Source: M3007 sp044230315 (GTDB taxonomy: Bacteria; Bacteroidota; Bacteroidia; Chitinophagales; Saprospiraceae). From it: a DNA stretch of 64,000 nt. Shown here piece after piece: positions 1 through 7,064 of this stretch (the stretch's first letter is position 1; each line of letters starts with the position of its first letter). The stretch covers positions 182,188-246,187 of the forward strand of contig JBGARJ010000005.1 in assembly GCA_044230315.1 (NCBI GenBank). The letters are read 5' to 3'. Both the position numbers and the translations under genes were made by a program. Below the pieces are notes generated by a model that searched no databases, was not told the DNA's origin, and was given only the letters and a program-made list of their open reading frames with translations.

Positions 1-12
1 CGAAGCCGGGGG

Positions 13-546
13 TTAATTGTCGGCATTCGCGGCTAAAACGGTTGCCAGTTGTTGTAAAAAAGCCGTTTCGGAACCCATACCCATTTGCGCGGCAATGATG
101 TGCGCGGCTTCGTAATAAATACTGCGATGCGTCAGCAGTTGCTGGATATGGTTTTCCAATTGGTCTTCCGCGACGCCGCTGAGCAGGGGCCTGGTGTTCG
201 GATCAAGCCGCAACCGGGCGGCAAGTAGCCCTACCGGGACCTTCAGGTAAATTGTCGTCCCATGCTGGTTCATCCAGGCCATATTGTCAAAAAAACAAGG
301 CGTTCCGCCGCCGGTCGCAACAATCGCCGGCGCCTCTTTTGCTAACCGGTGCAGGTATTGGCGCTCCAAATCGCGAAACCCCGCCTCGCCTTTTTGTTCA
401 AACAGGTTGGCGATGGGTGTTTTTTCTTCGGATTCGATGTACTGGTCTAAATCGATAAAAGGCACGCCTAAACGCTCGGCCAAACGGCTGCCCCAATAGG
501 TTTTACCGCTTCCCATGAATCCGAGTAGAAAACAGATTTTTTTCAC
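13..546 (-). CDS. aroK: Shikimate kinase
   Basis: Phosphorylates shikimate at the 3-OH with ATP in the cytosolic pathway to chorismate and aromatic amino acids. The P-loop reads GFMGSGKT right after the first beta strand, followed by the DLD shikimate-binding aspartates and a GGGTP motif. The RPLL segment of the LID region is also present. From the GTG chosen here the protein is 177 residues, the normal length for the family. The frame stays open to a second GTG at 594 that would add 16 residues unlike the family N-terminus, so I prefer 546. It is divergent from the DUF1573 gene at 621. The family assignment is firm; the start is less so. Confidence 0.93.
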   Translation of the reverse strand: MKKICFLLGFMGSGKTYWGSRLAERLGVPFIDLDQYIESEEKTPIANLFEQKGEAGFRDLERQYLHRLAKEAPAIVATGGGTPCFFDNMAWMNQHGTTIYLKVPVGLLAARLRLDPNTRPLLSGVAEDQLENHIQQLLTHRSIYYEAAHIIAAQMGMGSETAFLQQLATVLAANADN

Positions 547-620
547 TTTACAAATTGTTGACCAAGTGCATCTTAAGAATGCAGAACTTTGCACCCTGGT
601 TCACTAAAACGCGGAATAAC

Positions 621-1097
621 ATGAGAAAAAGCCTTTTATTTCTACTACTTGCCGCCGCTGGGTGGGGCGCTTGTAAAAATGACAGCCACGATGCCGTTCA
701 GGAAATCCGGAATGGCGGAGGGCCAAACAGCAATATGGTGCGCAATCCGATTACAGCAGACTTGCCGCTGGACAGCAACAAACTCGCCCGGATCGAATAT
801 GCCGAACCGGAGTTTGATTTTGGAGAAGTAACCGAGGGCGCGGTGGTGGAACACCAATTTCAGTTTACCAACACCGGCAAGGTGCCGTTGACCATTTTGA
901 ATGCGCGTTCGTCCTGTGGATGCACCATCCCTGAATGGCCGCATGATCCCATCGCGCCGGGCGGAACAGGCGTGATCACTGCCAAATTCAACACAAAAGG
1001 CAAACACGCCGAGCAGCGTAAATTGATTTATATCACAGCCAATACCTACCCCAATGAAACCAAGGTGATGGTTAAAGGTACTGTCAAGTCCGATTAA
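621..1097 (+). CDS. DUF1573 domain lipoprotein
   Basis: Short secreted protein of 158 residues. The start MRKSLLFLLLAAAGWGAC is a signal peptide ending in a Cys preceded by Gly-Ala, so a lipoprotein is likely although the -3 residue (Trp) is not canonical. Residues from about 60 on form a DUF1573 Ig-like fold, with the hallmark phrase FDFGEVTEG and, further on, SSCGCTIPEWP. The molecular role of DUF1573 is not established; these proteins are very common in Bacteroidota envelopes. The ATG at 621 is preferred to the in-frame start at 555 because only it gives a signal peptide. A strong convergent terminator follows at 1141-1185. Confidence 0.85.
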   Translation: MRKSLLFLLLAAAGWGACKNDSHDAVQEIRNGGGPNSNMVRNPITADLPLDSNKLARIEYAEPEFDFGEVTEGAVVEHQFQFTNTGKVPLTILNARSSCGCTIPEWPHDPIAPGGTGVITAKFNTKGKHAEQRKLIYITANTYPNETKVMVKGTVKSD

Positions 1098-1140
1098 GGC
1101 ATAATGGCATAACGGTCAAACGAATGGCGCCCCTGCCTGA

Positions 1141-1185
1141 ATAGCAAAGCCCCATCCCGGATATTTCGGGATGGGGCTTTGCTAT
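1141..1185. terminator. Bidirectional rho-independent terminator
   Basis: A perfect 19-bp inverted repeat (left arm 1141-1159, right arm 1167-1185) surrounds a 7-nt loop. The core is GC-rich and the outer part A/T-rich. It lies between the plus-strand DUF1573 gene and the minus-strand tRNA-Arg, so it can end transcription from both sides. Confidence 0.85.
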
Positions 1186-1266
1186 TGAATCGCCCCAGAG
1201 AACGGGCGCTAAACTTGCAATTGATTCTGCAAATAATTGGTTTTCAGAAACTTGAAATTGTTTTTG

Positions 1267-1338
1267 TAGTCCCGACAGGAATCGAACCTGTATCTGAGGT
1301 TCCGGAAACCTCCATTCTATCCGTTGAACTACGGGACC
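1267..1338 (-). tRNA. tRNA-Arg (anticodon CCG)
   Basis: The minus strand folds as a full cloverleaf. The acceptor stem GGTCCCG pairs with CGGGACT through a terminal G-U. The D stem is GTTC/GAAT and the anticodon stem GAGGT/ACCTC. The loop TTCCGGA has anticodon CCG and reads CGG. The T arm is ACAGG-TTCGATT-CCTGT. The discriminator base is A and no CCA is encoded. A TAACTTTG promoter box lies 17 nt upstream. Confidence 0.95.
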
Positions 1339-1355
1339 GTCTAAATTTGGCGCGG

Positions 1356-1363
1356 CAAAGTTA
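1356..1363 (-). promoter_or_regulatory. TAnnTTTG promoter box for tRNA-Arg
   Basis: TAACTTTG on the minus strand, matching the Bacteroidota -7 element, ends 17 nt before the mature tRNA 5' end. No good TTTG is seen at the usual -33 distance. Confidence 0.55.
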
Positions 1364-1397
1364 GCCAAATTTCAGGCATCACAAGAACAAAATACGT

Positions 1398-2132
1398 TCA
1401 AAAAAATTCCCGCTGCAGATTGCCAAGTTGCGCATCAATCCAATGCTGGGTTTCGCGCAGCAGAGCATCCGGGTTATCGTTTTTCAACACTTCCCCATAT
1501 TGCAACCGGGCTTGCAGGTGCTTTTCTCCAAAACGGCGAAAAAAATGCGGGATAAATGAATCGGTGCCGATCCAGTAATCCGCTTTATTGGCATATTCCA
1601 GTGCAAAGGGCACAATCGGGAGGTTGTAGGTAGCAGCCAGTTGAAAAGCGCCTTTTTTGAGCGGGCGGGTCTTCGGGTCGGCGTGGGTAGTGCCCTCCGG
1701 GAAAAGAATGACCGGAAACCCATTCATCACTTTCTCCGCAATAGCGTTCAGCGTTTCCTTTCGGCTTTTTACATTTTCCCGTTGCAGGTACAGCACCCCG
1801 CTCAGCCGTGCACCATACCCAATGACCGGCCATTTGGCCACTTCGGCTTTTGAAACCGGAAAACCAAGCACATCGCGGCACAACAATACCGGGTCGAGAT
1901 ACGACCGGTGGTTGCCCAGCACAATGCAGGGAAAATCAGGAGGCGTGCCGTGTACGGTGAGTCTGACACCCAATGCGGGCAACAAATAACGGCGGGTCCA
2001 GCGTTGCCGGATAGCGAGGAACCGGCGCATATCAACGCCCCGCCACAGGGTGTGCCAGGCGATGCGGGTTATCAACGCGAGGGTAAAAAGAATAAAAAAG
2101 GTGAAGCGAAGAAACGCCCGAATGGTCTTCAT
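1398..2132 (-). CDS. 1-acyl-sn-glycerol-3-phosphate acyltransferase family protein
   Basis: PlsC-type membrane acyltransferase of 244 residues, expected to move an acyl chain onto lysophosphatidate or a related lipid at the inner membrane. The N-terminal hydrophobic helix spans about residues 8-28. The catalytic H-x4-D box is NHRSYLD (His75, Asp80) and the glycerophosphate-binding FPEGTT lies at 144-149. It is the second of two adjacent paralogues. Its ATG lies 5 nt after the stop of the upstream copy at 2138, so the two are surely cotranscribed. A TTG at 2141 is a possible but weaker start. The substrate could equally be another lysolipid. Confidence 0.9.
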   Translation of the reverse strand: MKTIRAFLRFTFFILFTLALITRIAWHTLWRGVDMRRFLAIRQRWTRRYLLPALGVRLTVHGTPPDFPCIVLGNHRSYLDPVLLCRDVLGFPVSKAEVAKWPVIGYGARLSGVLYLQRENVKSRKETLNAIAEKVMNGFPVILFPEGTTHADPKTRPLKKGAFQLAATYNLPIVPFALEYANKADYWIGTDSFIPHFFRRFGEKHLQARLQYGEVLKNDNPDALLRETQHWIDAQLGNLQREFF

Positions 2133-2137
2133 GCAGA

Positions 2138-2878
2138 TCAAAAAGAAGGTGATGAAACAGCAACCAAAGCCAGCTGGCTTTCAATCCAATCGCGTACTTG
2201 AGTTTCTAAAGCTTCGCTGTCGGTGTCCTGAAAAGTAGGCCCGTAACTGACCCGCACTTTGATTTGCCGGTTTTGGAATTGCCGCCACGCATGACGGAGA
2301 AAGGAGATGCGCCCAACCCAATAGTCGCGCGGATCGTCAAAACTAATCGCTACCGGCACCACAGGTAACTGGAATTTGGCGGCAGTGCGAAAGCCCCCTT
2401 TTTTCAAAGGCAGCATAGCAGGCAAATCCGACGTAGTGCCTTCCGGGAATAAGATCACAGGGAATCCATCAATCATTACGATATCGGCCATCGCTTTCAG
2501 GGTCGAAATCCGGCTCTCGCTCCGGTCTCGTTGCACATACAAAATGCCCGCCCAAGCAGCGCCTTTTCCGATCAACGGCCAGCGGGCCAATTCCGCTTTA
2601 GCCACGGGGTAGCCGTCTACATCGCGGAGCAGGAGGATCGGGTCCAGGTAAGAGCGGTGATTGGCCAGGATCAGGCATGGAAAATCAGGCGCCGGGCCGC
2701 TGGTCTCCACCCGTACACCCACACCGGCCAATACCCGTCGCGCCCAGCGGCGGCGGACAGCCATTACGGAGCGCATATCAGCACGTAAAATGACGCGGCG
2801 CCAATACACTTCCGCCACAATTCGGGCGGTATAAAAGGCAAAATAGAACAGTCGATATAAAACCAGGATATGTCGCAC
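2138..2878 (-). CDS. 1-acyl-sn-glycerol-3-phosphate acyltransferase family protein (upstream copy)
   Basis: Paralogue of the next gene, 246 residues, with the same architecture: N-terminal hydrophobic helix, catalytic NHRSYLD (His74, Asp79) and FPEGTT at 144-149. The start is GTG; no in-frame ATG precedes the conserved region. A TACATTTG promoter box ends 5 nt before this GTG, which supports the start and suggests a leaderless mRNA. Two adjacent copies may differ in acyl-chain or headgroup preference; the sequence does not show which. It forms a two-gene operon with the gene at 1398-2132. Confidence 0.9.
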   Translation of the reverse strand: MRHILVLYRLFYFAFYTARIVAEVYWRRVILRADMRSVMAVRRRWARRVLAGVGVRVETSGPAPDFPCLILANHRSYLDPILLLRDVDGYPVAKAELARWPLIGKGAAWAGILYVQRDRSESRISTLKAMADIVMIDGFPVILFPEGTTSDLPAMLPLKKGGFRTAAKFQLPVVPVAISFDDPRDYWVGRISFLRHAWRQFQNRQIKVRVSYGPTFQDTDSEALETQVRDWIESQLALVAVSSPSF

Positions 2879-2883
2879 GGCCG

Positions 2884-2891
2884 CAAATGTA
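2884..2891 (-). promoter_or_regulatory. TAnnTTTG promoter box, acyltransferase pair
   Basis: TACATTTG on the minus strand sits 5 nt before the GTG at 2878. The transcription start should fall at or next to the start codon. It abuts the terminator of the preceding unit. Confidence 0.6.
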
Positions 2892-2920
2892 AAAAGGCGC
2901 TGGTTTTTACCTGCGCCTTT
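2891..2920 (-). terminator. Rho-independent terminator after the small lipoprotein
   Basis: The minus strand shows AAAGGCGC, about 12 nt of loop region, then GCGCCTTT (arms 2913-2920 and 2893-2900), running into five T residues. It lies downstream of the 33-residue lipoprotein gene and directly in front of the acyltransferase promoter. Confidence 0.7.
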
Positions 2921-3036
2921 AAAATCGGTATGTGGGAATGACGATTATTCTACATCAAAACAATTGGTTTTAGATCTTTGGTTTGGCGTGAATGGGTCTT
3001 TTTTCTCCACTAGGTGAAAAAAGCAGTAATTCAGTC

Positions 3037-3138
3037 CTACAAATCACTACCCGGGCAACCGTAGCCCCGGTGACAGGCTTCCAGCAGGACGAGCGCGGCG
3101 ATAAAAGCAAACGCGAGAATTTTTTTCCAGTTTTTCAT
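3037..3138 (-). CDS. Very short lipoprotein (33 residues)
   Basis: A 33-codon frame opens with ATG at 3138 and reads MKNWKKILAFAFIAALVLL, then EAC and a tail rich in Gly/Cys ending GCPGSDL. It has a basic n-region, a clean hydrophobic h-region and a lipobox-like LLEAC, so the mature product would be a lipid-anchored peptide of only about 12 residues. Short lipoproteins with a GCP motif right after the lipid Cys are common in Bacteroidota, but their function is unknown. A good terminator on the same strand (2891-2920) supports a real transcription unit. An AT-rich inverted repeat lies at 2998-3023, just after the stop. Confidence 0.65.
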   Translation of the reverse strand: MKNWKKILAFAFIAALVLLEACHRGYGCPGSDL

Positions 3139-3693
3139 TGAATAAATGATTTTGACAGATTCGGAAAAACGGTTGGCCGGGATTTTCACAGAAACGGAAA
3201 TCCGGTTTCCTTATTGTTACAAATCCTATGCCATCGTTTTTTTTGCCACAAATATCCGTGTTTGCGCCCCGCTTTAACAAAACTTCAAATTAAATCGGGG
3301 CACTTTTGCTGGCAGAATCGAAATAAAATTTTTCGCTTGCATGCAGGGGTCCAGGGTCCCAATCCCAGGGTGAAAGTTTTGAAAACGGGTGCGAAAGCAG
3401 AAGAAAACAAACACAAGCTGTGGAAAATTCTTACGAAATATTGAATTATTGGACAAAAAACGATTTGTAATCGTTGTGAAAAAGGCTATATTCGCTGCCT
3501 TAAGCGTTGTTACAAGGCAAAATTGCCCCAAGACTTAATCTTTCCAAGCATACAGACGTTATTAAATCTGGGTTTTCAGTCCAACTGTCAGAAACAAACG
3601 TGATTTTTCTTTGGCCCAAAGGTTTCTTTTGGTCTGCCGGGAAAAATCTAACCTATGCATAATCCATTCCCGAGAACAAAAAAAACTTAAGCC
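3139..3693. other. AT-rich intergenic region without a convincing gene
   Basis: Clearly more A/T-rich than the surrounding genome, with poly-A and poly-T runs. The open frames in it have no family features and unnatural composition. I see no tRNA, terminator or repeat array. It leads into the AP2-domain gene and may have arrived with it. Confidence 0.5.
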
Positions 3694-4224
3694 GTGATTT
3701 ACAAAGTAAAACTGAAAAATGCCGAGGATGCGGTTCTGTTGGATGACCATGTCTACGAATGGCTCACGACCGATCCTTATCTCTCCAGAATCGACTTAAT
3801 CCATAACTTGAGAAAGCACTCCAGCGGGTGCGCCGTGTTCCAGAAGACCTGGAAAAGAGCAGACGGCAGTTTCAAAACCGAAACCATATATCTGCACAAA
3901 CTGATCGCCGAAAAGTTTATGCCCGATATGAAATCGGGGAAAAACAAATTAGTCGGCGCTAAAAACGGCGACAAACTCGACTGCCGGTTGGATAACATTA
4001 TTTACCGTTCCAGATCGGTGGCCAGCCGGCAGCGCAAAACCAGCAGCAAAACGGGTTATACCGGAGTTTATCGCGAACATAACCGATATAGAGCCGTAAT
4101 ATCCATCAGGGGCCGATCGGTGCATATCGGCATGTTTGATACCGCTGAAGAAGCCGCTTCGGCCTACAACAAGATTTCCAGAGAAACTTACGGAGAAGAG
4201 GGCAAGATCAATAAACTGAAATGA
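3694..4224 (+). CDS. AP2-domain protein with a degenerate HNH-like module
   Basis: 176 residues. Residues 119-172 form an AP2/ERF-type DNA-binding domain (TGYTGVYREHNRYRA, then the AEEAASAYN helix). Residues 66-101 look like the HNH part of homing-type endonucleases: LHKLIAEKF, then NGDKLDCRLDNI. In that family the stretch before NGD normally carries the catalytic His (H-x-x-G); here it reads VGAKNGD with Ala89, so nuclease activity is doubtful. It may be a DNA-binding remnant of a homing endonuclease or a repurposed regulator. The start is GTG, because the only upstream in-frame ATG is cut off by a stop. AT-rich surroundings suggest acquisition. Confidence 0.75.
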   Translation: MIYKVKLKNAEDAVLLDDHVYEWLTTDPYLSRIDLIHNLRKHSSGCAVFQKTWKRADGSFKTETIYLHKLIAEKFMPDMKSGKNKLVGAKNGDKLDCRLDNIIYRSRSVASRQRKTSSKTGYTGVYREHNRYRAVISIRGRSVHIGMFDTAEEAASAYNKISRETYGEEGKINKLK

Positions 4225-4248
4225 CTAAAGAAGTCGTTTTGCACTCGT

Positions 4249-4854
4249 TTAATGCATCCGGTCGCCCCGCGTGGGTAACCCTTGCATGACCCCGGCCTCA
4301 TAGTGCAGGTATTCTTTCCAGCGGGCGCGTGTTTTATCTGCGCCAAAATACTGCTCGGCAAGATCCAGAAACAACCGGTAGTGACCGGCCTCAGCCACCA
4401 TAAACTTATGGTACCATGCCCGCAATGCTTTATCGGCGCAATGCAACGACAGCAGCCTGAAGCGTTCGCAGCTGCGCGCCTCAATCAGCGCGCAAGTCAG
4501 CAGCCGTTCCAGCAACGCCTCCTCGCGGGAGACGCCCTTCTTTTGGAATTTCAACAGTTCGTTCACATATTCATCCCTGCGCTGCCGCCCGAGTTTCAGG
4601 TCGCGCTTTTTCAATTCAGCCAGTACCATTCGAAAATGGCCCCATTCTTCGGAGACGATGGGAGCCAACGCTTCCACCATTTCCGCGCGTTCCGGAAATG
4701 CCTGAATGAGCGAAATGCAAGCAGTTGCCGCTTTTTGTTCGCAATAGGCGTGATCGGTGAGAATCTCTTCCAGTTCAATTTCGGCAAGATTAACCCAGCG
4801 CGGATCAGTGGGTAATTTCAACCCGAGTGTCGTGTTTTGCAACGGCGTTTCCAT
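4249..4854 (-). CDS. miaE: tRNA-(ms[2]io[6]A)-hydroxylase
   Basis: Non-haem di-iron monooxygenase of the MiaE family, 201 residues, which hydroxylates the isopentenyl side chain of the modified A37 of tRNAs reading U-starting codons. The ferritin-like ligand set is visible: Glu near residue 30 (LEEILTDHAYCEQKA), ExxH at 70-73 (EEWGHF), Glu at 125 region (IEARSCE) and ExxH at 155-158 (EAGHY). The ATG at 4854 is chosen over the upstream frame extension because a TATTTTTG promoter box lies only 4 nt before it. Divergent from the SpoU-family methyltransferase, also an RNA-modification gene. Confidence 0.9.
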   Translation of the reverse strand: METPLQNTTLGLKLPTDPRWVNLAEIELEEILTDHAYCEQKAATACISLIQAFPERAEMVEALAPIVSEEWGHFRMVLAELKKRDLKLGRQRRDEYVNELLKFQKKGVSREEALLERLLTCALIEARSCERFRLLSLHCADKALRAWYHKFMVAEAGHYRLFLDLAEQYFGADKTRARWKEYLHYEAGVMQGLPTRGDRMH

Positions 4855-4858
4855 CCCG

Positions 4859-4866
4859 CAAAAATA
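4859..4866 (-). promoter_or_regulatory. TAnnTTTG promoter box for miaE
   Basis: TATTTTTG on the minus strand ends 4 nt before the miaE ATG, predicting a leaderless transcript. It is only 17 bp from the opposing trmH-type promoter box. Confidence 0.6.
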
Positions 4867-4883
4867 CAGCGTTGCGCTATTTT

Positions 4884-4891
4884 TACCTTTG
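4884..4891 (+). promoter_or_regulatory. TAnnTTTG promoter box for the RNA methyltransferase
   Basis: TACCTTTG followed by C, the common Bacteroidota -7 form, 20 nt before the ATG at 4912. Confidence 0.6.
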
Positions 4892-4911
4892 CCTCTCAAG
4901 ATTGATTTCCA

Positions 4912-5442
4912 ATGGAAAAACTACGCATGCCCGAATTGAACCGGCTTTCTCCCGAAGCCTTTCAAACAGCCGAAAAATTGCCGGTTGTTTTGGTGCTGGA
5001 CAATGTGCGCTCCGGCCTGAACGTGGGCTCGGTTTTCCGCACGGCCGATGCCTTCGCGGTGGAGCGCGTCATTTTGTGCGGCATAACCGCACAACCGCCG
5101 CACCGGGAAATTCTGAAAACTGCTCTTGGAAGTACCGAATCGGTTTTGTGGTCGTATGCCGGAGATACCCAGGAGGCTGTGCAGGAACTCAGGGCGTCCG
5201 GATACATCGTGTACGCTGTAGAGCAAACGAATCGCAAGGTCTGGCTGCAGGCTTTTCAGCCGGAAGCCGGCAAACAGTACGCTTTTGTCTTTGGCAATGA
5301 AGTGGATGGAGTCGGTGACGCAGTGCTTCAACAATGCGACGGGGCTGTGGAGATTCCACAATTCGGCACCAAGCATTCCCTGAATATAGCCGTCGCCGCA
5401 GGGATCGTCGTGTGGGAAGTAGCCCGGAAAATAAAATTGTAA
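4912..5442 (+). CDS. TrmH/SpoU-family RNA methyltransferase
   Basis: SPOUT-class 2'-O-ribose methyltransferase of 176 residues. All three SpoU motifs are present: motif 1 NVRSGLNVGSVFRT (Asn31, Arg43), motif 2 FVFGNEVDGV (Glu130) and motif 3 IPQFGTKHSLNIAVA (148-162), which builds the knot that binds S-adenosylmethionine. It lacks the N-terminal substrate-binding extension seen in RlmB-type enzymes, so it resembles the short TrmL/TrmH-like group acting on tRNA. The exact target nucleotide cannot be told from sequence. Confidence 0.9.
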   Translation: MEKLRMPELNRLSPEAFQTAEKLPVVLVLDNVRSGLNVGSVFRTADAFAVERVILCGITAQPPHREILKTALGSTESVLWSYAGDTQEAVQELRASGYIVYAVEQTNRKVWLQAFQPEAGKQYAFVFGNEVDGVGDAVLQQCDGAVEIPQFGTKHSLNIAVAAGIVVWEVARKIKL

Positions 5443-5563
5443 CCTTGACGCTCCCCTGCACACCTGGCAAAAGGCGGCAAACGCAAGGCTTGAAGGGTGT
5501 GTACAAACTGAGGTACTGCGTATGCAATATTACAAATACAGCCTCAATATGCGAATCTACCAT

Positions 5564-5571
5564 TACCTTTG
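5564..5571 (+). promoter_or_regulatory. TAnnTTTG promoter box for aspartokinase
   Basis: TACCTTTG followed by C, 36 nt before the ATG at 5608. Confidence 0.55.
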
Positions 5572-5607
5572 CCCCCCATTTTTGCATAAATCTCGTTTGC
5601 TTCAAGC

Positions 5608-6861
5608 ATGAAAGTTTTCAAATTTGGCGGCGCCAGCATCAAAGACGCCGCGGGGGTAAAGAATGTAACCGCCATTTTGCAGCGGCATAAACAGGAGCGT
5701 CTGGTCGTAATAGTATCGGCAATGGGCAAAACCACAAACGCCCTGGAAGCCGTTGTGGCGGCGCATGCCAAACAAAACGGCGAAGCGCCGCAACTGTACA
5801 AGGCGCTGCAGGAACACCATTATGCCATTATGCGCGAACTGTTTGAGCCGGGCGATGAGGTTTTTAATATAGTCAACGACACTTTCGTGGAAGGCGAATG
5901 GGTGCTGGAGGAGAAACCATCCGATAACTATGATTATATGTACGATCAGATCGTTTGCGTGGGCGAACTGGTCTCCTCTAAAATTGTTGCCGCTTACCTG
6001 AATAAATCCGGCCTGCCTGCGCATTGGCTCGATGCCCGCGATGTCGTAGCCACCGATAATACCTTCCGGGAAGGATGGGTCATTTGGGATAAAACCAAGG
6101 CCAATGTCCAAAAACATGTGGCCCCGTTGCTCTTCACCACCACCTTGGGTCGTGAGGGGTCGGACTATTCGGCAGCCATTTTTTCTTTTTGTCTCGACGC
6201 CGAAAGCATGTCCATCTGGAAAGATGTTCCAGGTGTGCTGAATGCCGACCCGCGTTTGTTTGAAAATACCATTAAACTGGATCGATTGTCGTACAAAGAG
6301 GCGATCGAAATGACCTATTACGGCGCGCAGGTCATTCACCCGAAAACCATTAAACCGCTGCAAAACAAGAGCATTCCGCTCTATGTAAAATCTTTCCTCG
6401 ATCCGGAGGCGCCCGGCACCGAGATCAGCAGCGATATTGAAGATACATACCCCCCGATTATTGTGGTGGAAAAAAACCAGGCGCTGCTGCACATCAGCAC
6501 GACCGATTATTCTTTTGTCGCCGAACAACACATGGCGCGGCTATTCTCCGAACTGGCGCAATTGCGGATATTCGTCAACACCATGCAGAATACGGCAATC
6601 AGTTTTACTATTTGTGTGCCGAATGTCCCCGATCGGCTGGAAACCTTTGTTCGCGACATTTCTGATCAATTCCGGGCTAAACAGGAAGTTGGGCTGGAAC
6701 TGATTACCATCCGCCATTATAATGAGGAGACCATTGCGAACCTGAAGAAGGGGAAAATTGTCCTGTTTGAAGAGCGGATTCGCAATACGATCCAGATCGT
6801 AGTCAAAAACGTGCCAACGGTGGAGCGGCGGGCCGTCGAACTGGAACGCGCAAAGGGCTGA
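5608..6861 (+). CDS. Aspartate kinase (monofunctional)
   Basis: Converts aspartate to aspartyl-phosphate, the first step to lysine, threonine and methionine. The 417-residue protein opens with the KFGGAS kinase motif (5-10), carries the nucleotide-binding TTLGREGSDYSAA in the middle and ends with two ACT-type regulatory domains from about residue 290, so feedback control by an amino acid is expected. There is no fused homoserine dehydrogenase or decarboxylase. The Glu in the usual GRGGSD motif position (GREGSD) is worth noting but is seen in some family members. It stands as a single-gene unit between the methyltransferase and the outer-membrane receptor. Confidence 0.93.
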   Translation: MKVFKFGGASIKDAAGVKNVTAILQRHKQERLVVIVSAMGKTTNALEAVVAAHAKQNGEAPQLYKALQEHHYAIMRELFEPGDEVFNIVNDTFVEGEWVLEEKPSDNYDYMYDQIVCVGELVSSKIVAAYLNKSGLPAHWLDARDVVATDNTFREGWVIWDKTKANVQKHVAPLLFTTTLGREGSDYSAAIFSFCLDAESMSIWKDVPGVLNADPRLFENTIKLDRLSYKEAIEMTYYGAQVIHPKTIKPLQNKSIPLYVKSFLDPEAPGTEISSDIEDTYPPIIVVEKNQALLHISTTDYSFVAEQHMARLFSELAQLRIFVNTMQNTAISFTICVPNVPDRLETFVRDISDQFRAKQEVGLELITIRHYNEETIANLKKGKIVLFEERIRNTIQIVVKNVPTVERRAVELERAKG

Positions 6862-7064
6862 TCGTATATTTCCGGCCAGGCTGTAGAGATTTTTACGCCG
6901 ATTTGCCCTGCTGCGGGCAAACCCGTCGATCCGTTTCAACTATCCGCTGGCTTCCGGTGTTCTTTGCAGGCTTTTTAATCCGTCCTGAAGTGCTACCGGC
7001 CATTCATTTCCTTAGCGTTTTCCAAATCATTTCTTTCATGCCTTCTTTCGCGACCTCCCGTGCC

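Noticed and set aside
1084..1368. 94-codon minus-strand open frame
   Set aside because: Covers the tRNA-Arg and the bidirectional terminator; coding here is not credible.
2998..3023. AT-rich inverted repeat as a terminator
   Set aside because: The arms are mostly T and A runs with a weak GC core and no T tract follows; the hairpin at 2891-2920 is a better terminator for the small lipoprotein.
3274..3531. 85-codon minus-strand open frame in the AT-rich patch
   Set aside because: No start context, no signal peptide or domain, Phe/Asn-rich composition expected of AT-rich non-coding DNA.
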